Shown in pieces: positions 50,340 through 56,698 of a stretch of 56,698 nucleotides of DNA. The notes beneath the pieces are model-generated. The model made no database searches, had not been told where the DNA came from, and saw nothing but the letters and a program-made list of their open reading frames with translations. Numbering within the stretch: the first letter of the stretch is position 1; each line of letters begins with the position of its first letter. A program made the translations under genes and the position numbers. The stretch lies in the IMG/VR virus record IMGVR_UViG_3300021356_000020, positions 1 to 56,698 of that record; one strand, written 5' to 3'. The DNA is from a virus.

Positions 50340-52210
50340 TTATCTAACTCGTATGTCCAAGAAAGATTAAAACTATATTGACCATTTTTTGGATTCCAAG
50401 TTTCTGACGGGGGTGCGCAAAAATATTTTCTAACTCCCGGCTCATTCGCTGGACTAAGCTCTGTTAATAGTTCGTGAAGCTGTCCTGCCATTGGTTGAAC
50501 CACACTTGGTTTTTTCAATAACAGTGGATTTCTACTGCTCCCATAAGGAACCTTGGTATAATCCAATGTAAGATTGATAGATACATCTCTTTTGTATTCT
50601 GTTCTATTTCCCATGTATTGTAAAACTGGGCCGGTTTGTCTACCGATAACCGGAATAGTTGCGAAGACATCTCCGGGATGAGTATCGTTAACCGTAATCT
50701 GCTCATTTAACACGCCAGAGATGATATTGGTTGGTCTATTGTCAAACTGAAGACTGTAGTTTAAGTCTCCGGTCTGTTGGTTAGAACCAATGGTTATAGA
50801 CTTAGGCTGAGAATTTAACTGAACGGCAACGGCATTGTTTACTCGTTTAAATACATCGCAACCTAATCCAAATTGACCATTGTTTGATATTTCGTTGTAT
50901 TTTTTAATTGCGTTGTGATATGCGGTGTGTTCTAATAGCGGATTGTCTGCTTGGTATGGATAATCATCTGTTGGTGCATAGCCGTATCCACTTGGGGTTA
51001 TTTGTGACAAGCCTTTAATCTGACCGTCTAAGTTTACACTTACAAACGGGGCGTCAATAGACGACGTAATATTTAAATTGAATGTTTCCAATGCGGTCCC
51101 ACTCGCAACAATCCAAGTCTCTGTGCAACTGTAAGTTCCATCATGTTCGCTGCACTGTTCGGTTCTGACGTGATTATAACCTTGATACTGTTCGATTAGA
51201 TTTAAACACCCGCTACCTATCGTACTAGGAATGTTTCGGTAGTTTTCTTTAAGTCCAGTAAATGGATCATCTACTTGTTTAGCTTGAACATATTTCTTTG
51301 CTTGCTCCCAAGCCTTTTGTTCTCCATCTGGTCCGTAGTGCGTTTTTCCGGTTGCAGATAGATTATGAGTAATTCTGTAAGTTCTAGGTAAAAATGCGTA
51401 AGGTTCATACGTACTAACTTTTTCTGATTGTTGTTCATCTACTTCTATAGACCAGCTTTCTGTACACTGCTGTAAAAATAAACCATTATAATCATCAATT
51501 AACTGAGATTCTGTAATTCTACTTGCTTGAACTTCTGTTACCGGTAGTTCGCCTTTGGTTGCGTCCGCAAACCTGCTTGTACCACTTGCTCTTATTAAAT
51601 CTGTAGACTCATGCTTCAAAAAAGCGGCGTGTAGTCCTTCGTGATCAACTTTATTATATTGATCAAGAAGAATATCTGCTTCTAATGTTATCGTATACTT
51701 ACATCTATTAATATAATATGTGTCATCTTCAAAATCTATAGAAGTGACCCTTGGATAACAAACTATACTAGCCGCATCGTCGTCCCAGTCTGTAATTTCT
51801 AGTCTCTGACCATCTCTATGAAACAAGGCGCGTAGAGCCTTTTGTTTGAATTGAATGGCTTGATATTCCGCCTGCTTCTCAACAAACTGAACGGGTGGCC
51901 TACCACCATTTGGCGCACCGTCATAATGACTAATATTATTATCGAAAGCGCCGTAAGGACCAACAAAAACAGGATCTTCTTGGTCTATATCTGGAGGTAA
52001 AAACCTAATCTTTCCGTCAATTTCATACGCTTCATCTCTAGCATATGGCGTACCTCTATCAGAGATTAAAGTCCCCTGAAGAGTGATTGAATAGGTAACG
52101 CCGTAAGCTTTTCCAGCCCCGTCTTTCTGAATGTTTGTAGATATAGTGTACACTGGAGATGGTCTCAGCGTACAATTATCTGAATTATTGTAGCTAACTC
52201 TAACAGGCAT
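50336..52210 (-). CDS. Putative baseplate/tail protein (624 aa)
   Basis: 624 residues, beta-rich. The opening MPVRVSYNNSDNCTLRPSPV then YGVTYSITLQGTLISDRGTP has the look of large-phage tail proteins ('sytlkltGtlls..G.p'), and the middle has RVTSIDFEDDTYYINRCKYT with ITLEADILL and a repeat of similar strand-turn units (SWSIEVDEQQSEKVST, TYRITHNLSATGKTHYG then GTYSCTETWIVASG). Several Cys occur in matched positions (C-x-n-C), possibly disulfides. No family assigned. The ATG shares one base with the stop of the giant protein upstream. Confidence 0.5.
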   Translation of the reverse strand: MPVRVSYNNSDNCTLRPSPVYTISTNIQKDGAGKAYGVTYSITLQGTLISDRGTPYARDEAYEIDGKIRFLPPDIDQEDPVFVGPYGAFDNNISHYDGAPNGGRPPVQFVEKQAEYQAIQFKQKALRALFHRDGQRLEITDWDDDAASIVCYPRVTSIDFEDDTYYINRCKYTITLEADILLDQYNKVDHEGLHAAFLKHESTDLIRASGTSRFADATKGELPVTEVQASRITESQLIDDYNGLFLQQCTESWSIEVDEQQSEKVSTYEPYAFLPRTYRITHNLSATGKTHYGPDGEQKAWEQAKKYVQAKQVDDPFTGLKENYRNIPSTIGSGCLNLIEQYQGYNHVRTEQCSEHDGTYSCTETWIVASGTALETFNLNITSSIDAPFVSVNLDGQIKGLSQITPSGYGYAPTDDYPYQADNPLLEHTAYHNAIKKYNEISNNGQFGLGCDVFKRVNNAVAVQLNSQPKSITIGSNQQTGDLNYSLQFDNRPTNIISGVLNEQITVNDTHPGDVFATIPVIGRQTGPVLQYMGNRTEYKRDVSINLTLDYTKVPYGSSRNPLLLKKPSVVQPMAGQLHELLTELSPANEPGVRKYFCAPPSETWNPKNGQYSFNLSWTYELDK

Positions 52211-55200
52211 TATTTACCCCTTATCCTTAGTTTTAGTTGCTCATTCATATCTAAATCGTGACCTTCAGTTAAAAAGCCCATAACGCCACTGGAGAATCCA
52301 TGACCAGAACCTAATAATTGGAACAAATTACCACTTGCTGAATATGCGTTTTCTGTAACAAATCCTATACTATTATACACGATTGCACTGTCTGCCCCAA
52401 GAATTGAGACGGGCATAATTGCGCTAGCTTCAACAGGTTTTCCTGCGGTAATAAGTCTGAGTGTATTTTCATCCTCCGTTCCAGATAATAATTCACCAAT
52501 AGCCGAGTGGATATAAGGTCTTTGTCCAACAAAACCTTGGTCAGAAGGATCGTATCCAGACACCTCTAAGAATAACTCTCCGTCCATATTTGCGTAGATA
52601 ATCCCGCTAACTCTGTAGGTAACAGAAGGACCAGTTTCATTCTGATAGAATACGCCGGATAAAATATCCTGCTCTTCGCCAACCTGCAATCCGTATAATC
52701 TAGGGGAGATATAACTACCCGGATTTGGAATATTATTAGGCTGTTTTCTTAACATCGCGTCATAAGTGTATGCCGCACCCGCTCCAGAAGCAGCAGAAGA
52801 AATATGGTTTCCGCTGGTTGGGAACTGGTGGTTAATAGCACCCACAACAGATGTGTAATCGCTGTCGCCACGTTTAGCTCTGTCAATCGCAACTGCATAT
52901 CCAAAGAAATCATTCTCAGTGCCACTACTGGTCGGAGACCCTTGTTTTCTTTGTTCATATCCCTGAGATACAATTTTTTGAGCAAACTCCCAATTCTTAG
53001 ATTGGTTTAAGATATTTTGATTCAAATGCTTAAAGGTGTAAGCAGCGCCGTGGTTAAGAACCATTGTGCCGCTTTGGTTATCAAATGTGTCAACTCTTGT
53101 TCCAGAAGGACCAAGGTCATAGAATTTATGATCAGGAATCTCAAATGACGAAGTAAATTCTTTTCTCAAGAAAGCTGAAGTTCCGCTATAGATATGCTCA
53201 TGAACAATCTCAAAATCATGACAAGGAGCGCCAACTATCAAAAAGTCAGAATCAATGGAAACAGAATGTCCAAACATGTCACCTCTATAGGCGTGATTAA
53301 GAGCAAAATCATCAGACAATCCATGATTGCCTTTAATAGCTGTAACGTCACCGCTAGTTGCGTCATCTATACCAATGTTTAAACTTTCTGTAGGTTTTAT
53401 TTTCTGCTTAAATTCCCAAGGTAGGAATTGTGACACAGCGTTAGTACCCCTTCCGGTTCTTTCGTAGTAGAATACTGCTCCAGCTCCACCTCTGCCGCTT
53501 AACTTCAGTGTAGAATCAAGGTTATTTTGATCGTAAGAGTCAGACACTCCCGACCAAGTTACCACATCTGAATCATTGAAGGCGTTGAATGGAGTACCAA
53601 CTACTAGCTTGTTTTCATGAATATCTAGAGACCAACCAAATAAATCTCCAACATAGCCAGATTCAAGAGCTTCAAAGTCAATATAGTCATAGCCTTTTTG
53701 CTCCATGAATTTAGAAATACCACCCTTGATATTTGTGTCTACATAATGATCAATGTCGCCCTTTTCTGGATTGTAGAAGTTACCACTGAATCTTGGATAA
53801 GTTCCAAATTCAGTCATGACATCTTCACCAAATTTTTCAATCTCTTGCTTGATCTTAGCAGCTTCTTTAGGTGTAAATCTTCTATAGACATCGTTTAAGA
53901 CATATGTATCTTCTTGATCCGTGTAGAGATCTAATTGGCCCGCATTTCCATTTAATCCAAACCTGTCTACTAAGTACTGATTACCTGAAGCGGCGAAGAA
54001 CTTAGCTGGACTTCCTTTTTCTGGCGCGCGCAACTTTTGCTTAAATTCAAACAAAGTACCCTTAGCTGATGGTTGCTCTCGATCAGAGTAACTAAGAATG
54101 TTCTCAGGTGTTGCAGGATAAAGACTTCTAATCAGTCTAACATTTGGGTCTTCAAACTTGCTTCTGTATTGATAGTTAAATCCTTGAACCATTGAAGAGT
54201 CTGTAATCAGAACAATTCTTGATCTTCTAGCACCAACGTCGAAATTGGTGAAATGTTCAAGCTCGTCAGCAACAATAACTGGACCATCTTCAACATCTAA
54301 ATCTTGACTTAATTCATCGCATATGTCAGCATTAGGGTTGCAATACTTAACATGATTAGTTGAAATAGGTCTAAATTTCGGTGGCACTTCAATGATTCTT
54401 TCGGGAGTTGACCAAGGTACACCAGAACATTCAGTAATGTAAATCTTCTTTTCTCTTTTTCTGGTATTAGTAATTAGCTCTTCTTCTATCGGCAGAAGAT
54501 AACCAGAGACAGCTAATACTCTTGGGGTAAGAGGTAAAGCGCCGTTTAGATCCTCATTCTTAATTACCCTCCATTCATTTGTATCAAGGGAGAATGATAT
54601 TGACTCTTTACCATCTTTCACCCTAACATCAAAGAAAGTTTGACTTGGGGCGAAGGTATTTGTTTTTTCAAGATACTTACTAGCAGCTTCACCAGCGAAA
54701 GAACTTTCTCCATCTGGCTCTGGAGATGGGATCGCAGTGCTAGTATCCAAGTCCATAGATATTCTATACTTTTCTTGGTCACTTTCTGATACCCATTTGA
54801 CAAAGATTCTGTAGCCAGAGTTTGCTATAGCTGGGAATGTTATATTAGATTGACCATCTATTCTCCATAAAGTATCTGGAGTTGACCAGAATGTTTCGTA
54901 GATAGGATCATTAAACGTAACAACCTTAGAGCTATCTTCATGTACGTTAATTGGTATATAAGCGTATTCGTTATACCCGTCACCAAATGGATCAAACTCA
55001 TTTAGGTCAAGACTTATCGGGCTAGCGGCTTCAGGAATCATTGAAAGTTTATCAATTTTTGTTGGCTTATTAATTGTAGATCCAACCCAAGTGTATCCTT
55101 CTGGACAACCTTTTATTACGTCATTTTCTTTGTTTAGAATTTGTGGTCTATCTTCTTCTGGTAAACCGTCACTAATTGGACAACAATCTGTAAGATTGGA

Positions 55201-56698
55201 ATCTTTAACAACCTCAGTAAACTGAACGTAATACTTACCTTCGCTTTCTACGTGATAAGGTTTAGTTTTTAATCCAAGTTTATCGCATGTGAGAGAAATT
55301 GCATGAGCAGAACTTTGCTTTCTGTCGTAAGTCATGACTATTTTCTTGTCTCCAAGACTTAGCCATTTTTTAATAACGCCAACTATATTATCTGGCATTT
55401 CTTCAACAGGGTTAGCTATCCATAGCAAACTAACATTTTCTGGAATGATTGTATCTTCTTCAATCTCCACGTTCGTTGTTACTACGTGTCCTTGATTTTC
55501 TAAAGCTCTTTTTATAACTGAATCTGAGAAAGCATCTTTGAACGATGTTCTACCAGTCCAACCACCAAGCTGATATATCTTAGCTCTCTCGTTACAGGAT
55601 GGCATAACCAAGTTATTGTAGAATACAATGTTCTGGTCTTTATTTCGAGGTTCTTTTGCTTGTTCTGGACTCAGGCCCATACTCCAAGCGTTTTCTGGAA
55701 CCAAAGATGCAATCAAGTAAACCAAAGATGTTTCTTCTTCCGAAAACTTTTCTTCAGATATGAATGGACTATCTGGATTTATAATTCTCTTCTCTTTCTT
55801 AGACTCTCCAGCGTAGTCAGTACCAACACCCTGCAAGAACCCGTCTCTACCATTTTCTAGGGTTGGGTTAGCAAAGCCGGTTTTCGTGAAGTCGTCAAAC
55901 ACGCCATTAATATTATTGTTCAAGTCTTGTATATTAAATACAACGTCTCCAACATGATCTTGTGCGAACTTGTAGCTTATCCAAGAACTTGTAAATGTCT
56001 CCGTGATAATACCAGATAAAGATGTTGTGCATTTCTCATCTTCTCCAGATGCCGCTGGAATGATTCTAGACTTCTGTGGTGCGTATTCCGCTGCCGTCAA
56101 AACAGGAGTAATTTCTTCATCCGGTCTAACAACATATGGTTTAACAATTTCTGGGTAGAAATCGCATTGTTGTCCCGGATTCTCAGTGTCGAAATGGAAC
56201 GCCCAGTTCTCATAATATTCAACTTTTGTTGCGCACTCCGCTTCCCACTCAGATCTTAGGTCGCCCATATGCTCAATAGGTGGTATACATCTGTCATATT
56301 TTTTAGGGTCGCAAGGTGAGTAAATCTTTAGATCTTCAAGACCAAGATCAGATAGATCAATTCTAATATCCGCAACACCACTAGCGTACATGTTTTCTCT
56401 AATGGCATCAGAATTATGCACGTATTGAGGAAGGTGCGCTGGCGTTACGTTATATTTACGTTCTAAGACTTGATCAGCTGGGACACCTTGATATAGGGAT
56501 TCTTCCCTACTTCTAGCTGGAACGATTCTCATTCTACAGCCAAGTTTCTTTAAAATCTTGTTTATGATTTCATTAGACTCTTGGTAAAGCCTGTTTTCTT
56601 TCCAAACTGGGTCGTTTCCAACTAAGACTAAAGTTCTGTCACCGAGAGCCAACCAAGACTTAATATTATCTATAATCTCGTCACTAGCGGCATCAATT
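52210..56698 (-). CDS. Giant structural protein with FG-GAP repeats (5' end outside window)
   Basis: The frame is open to the end of the window, so the apparent TTG start near 56652 is internal and the gene is cut (at least 1495 residues visible). The C-terminal third contains an FG-GAP/beta-propeller series: GDLFGWSLDIHENKLVVGTP near 53650, GDMFGHSVSIDSDFLIVGAP near 53275 and a third (DFFGYAVAID ... SVVGA) near 52905, each followed by a strand such as GAGAVFYYE or GAAYTFKH. These repeats form integrin-like propellers that bind ligands or cell surfaces. The N-terminal part (LVLVGNDPVWKENRLYQES, RIVLITDSSMVQG) is a different unassigned domain. It is most likely a tail adhesin or fiber. Confidence 0.7.
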   Translation of the reverse strand, partial: IDAASDEIIDNIKSWLALGDRTLVLVGNDPVWKENRLYQESNEIINKILKKLGCRMRIVPARSREESLYQGVPADQVLERKYNVTPAHLPQYVHNSDAIRENMYASGVADIRIDLSDLGLEDLKIYSPCDPKKYDRCIPPIEHMGDLRSEWEAECATKVEYYENWAFHFDTENPGQQCDFYPEIVKPYVVRPDEEITPVLTAAEYAPQKSRIIPAASGEDEKCTTSLSGIITETFTSSWISYKFAQDHVGDVVFNIQDLNNNINGVFDDFTKTGFANPTLENGRDGFLQGVGTDYAGESKKEKRIINPDSPFISEEKFSEEETSLVYLIASLVPENAWSMGLSPEQAKEPRNKDQNIVFYNNLVMPSCNERAKIYQLGGWTGRTSFKDAFSDSVIKRALENQGHVVTTNVEIEEDTIIPENVSLLWIANPVEEMPDNIVGVIKKWLSLGDKKIVMTYDRKQSSAHAISLTCDKLGLKTKPYHVESEGKYYVQFTEVVKDSNLTDCCPISDGLPEEDRPQILNKENDVIKGCPEGYTWVGSTINKPTKIDKLSMIPEAASPISLDLNEFDPFGDGYNEYAYIPINVHEDSSKVVTFNDPIYETFWSTPDTLWRIDGQSNITFPAIANSGYRIFVKWVSESDQEKYRISMDLDTSTAIPSPEPDGESSFAGEAASKYLEKTNTFAPSQTFFDVRVKDGKESISFSLDTNEWRVIKNEDLNGALPLTPRVLAVSGYLLPIEEELITNTRKREKKIYITECSGVPWSTPERIIEVPPKFRPISTNHVKYCNPNADICDELSQDLDVEDGPVIVADELEHFTNFDVGARRSRIVLITDSSMVQGFNYQYRSKFEDPNVRLIRSLYPATPENILSYSDREQPSAKGTLFEFKQKLRAPEKGSPAKFFAASGNQYLVDRFGLNGNAGQLDLYTDQEDTYVLNDVYRRFTPKEAAKIKQEIEKFGEDVMTEFGTYPRFSGNFYNPEKGDIDHYVDTNIKGGISKFMEQKGYDYIDFEALESGYVGDLFGWSLDIHENKLVVGTPFNAFNDSDVVTWSGVSDSYDQNNLDSTLKLSGRGGAGAVFYYERTGRGTNAVSQFLPWEFKQKIKPTESLNIGIDDATSGDVTAIKGNHGLSDDFALNHAYRGDMFGHSVSIDSDFLIVGAPCHDFEIVHEHIYSGTSAFLRKEFTSSFEIPDHKFYDLGPSGTRVDTFDNQSGTMVLNHGAAYTFKHLNQNILNQSKNWEFAQKIVSQGYEQRKQGSPTSSGTENDFFGYAVAIDRAKRGDSDYTSVVGAINHQFPTSGNHISSAASGAGAAYTYDAMLRKQPNNIPNPGSYISPRLYGLQVGEEQDILSGVFYQNETGPSVTYRVSGIIYANMDGELFLEVSGYDPSDQGFVGQRPYIHSAIGELLSGTEDENTLRLITAGKPVEASAIMPVSILGADSAIVYNSIGFVTENAYSASGNLFQLLGSGHGFSSGVMGFLTEGHDLDMNEQLKLRIRGK

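Noticed and set aside
56641-56698. The TTG at 56652 as the start of the giant FG-GAP protein
   Set aside because: The frame continues without a stop to the window edge (residues IDAASDEIIDNIKSW), and there is no ribosome binding site.

Overview
This 56.7 kb window is AT-rich, very densely packed, and most likely part of a large tailed-phage genome; both ends cut through genes (a PhoH-like ATPase on the left, a giant structural protein on the right). The phage call rests on the combination of a complete replication set (RecA, DnaB-type helicase, CHC2/Toprim primase, dNMP kinase, split DNA polymerase III alpha with a separate DnaQ exonuclease, SSB), genes joined by ATGA/TAATG overlaps, and a block of huge beta-rich proteins on the opposite strand that look like tail or virion components. 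No terminase, portal or major capsid gene is visible here. The host cannot be read directly. Two DUF1501 proteins with twin-arginine signals, a family typical of Planctomycetes and relatives, suggest a host in that group (inference only).

Layout. (1) 1-9.6 kb, plus strand: PhoH, FmdB-type zinc ribbon, small unknowns, RecA, a PD-(D/E)XK nuclease, helicase, primase, dNMP kinase, an FkbM-like methyltransferase and a RecB/Cas4-like nuclease. (2) 9.6-13.1 kb: an unusual export module of two Tat-type DUF1501 proteins, a secreted His-rich protein and a PAP2 phosphatase. (3) 13.1-16.9 kb: a phage-type unknown, a small membrane protein, UDP-galactopyranose mutase, a putative glycan protein and a sulfotransferase. 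(4) 16.9-20.8 kb: a clear promoter, then DNA polymerase III alpha split in two genes with a DnaQ-type exonuclease gene in the seam. (5) 20.8-37.4 kb: a consensus promoter, RNA array A, ssb, then a long glycan operon (glycosyltransferases, methyltransferases, GDP-fucose synthase), a homing-type endonuclease and DNA-processing genes. (6) 37.4-39.3 kb: RNA array B, a TnpB/Cas12-like RuvC protein, RNA array C and a strong terminator. (7) 39.3-56.7 kb, minus strand: a Cys-rich membrane microprotein and six large to giant structural proteins, one with FG-GAP propeller repeats.

The standout is a family of eight small RNA units in three clusters (A: three units, B: three, C: two). Each has an outer stem P1, an inner stem P2 with one bulged base, and a P2 loop that pairs with a strand 3' of P1 (a pseudoknot). 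All three helices change sequence between copies while keeping pairing, which is strong evidence for a selected RNA structure. Units repeat with an exact 73-nt period (98-99 nt where a terminator-like hairpin with a CCTAA loop is inserted). Array A lies directly behind a consensus promoter and ahead of ssb and the glycan operon. Arrays B and C flank the TnpB-like gene, and B ends just before its ribosome binding site. I do not recognise this RNA as a known family. It may be a tandem regulatory leader, an exonuclease-blocking RNA, or an RNA partner of the TnpB-like protein.

Taken together, the phage appears to bring its own replisome, a large capacity to build or modify surface glycans (galactofuranose, fucose, sulfate and methyl decorations), exported hydrolase-like proteins, and a structured-RNA/TnpB locus at the junction between the plus-strand metabolism genes and the minus-strand structural genes.
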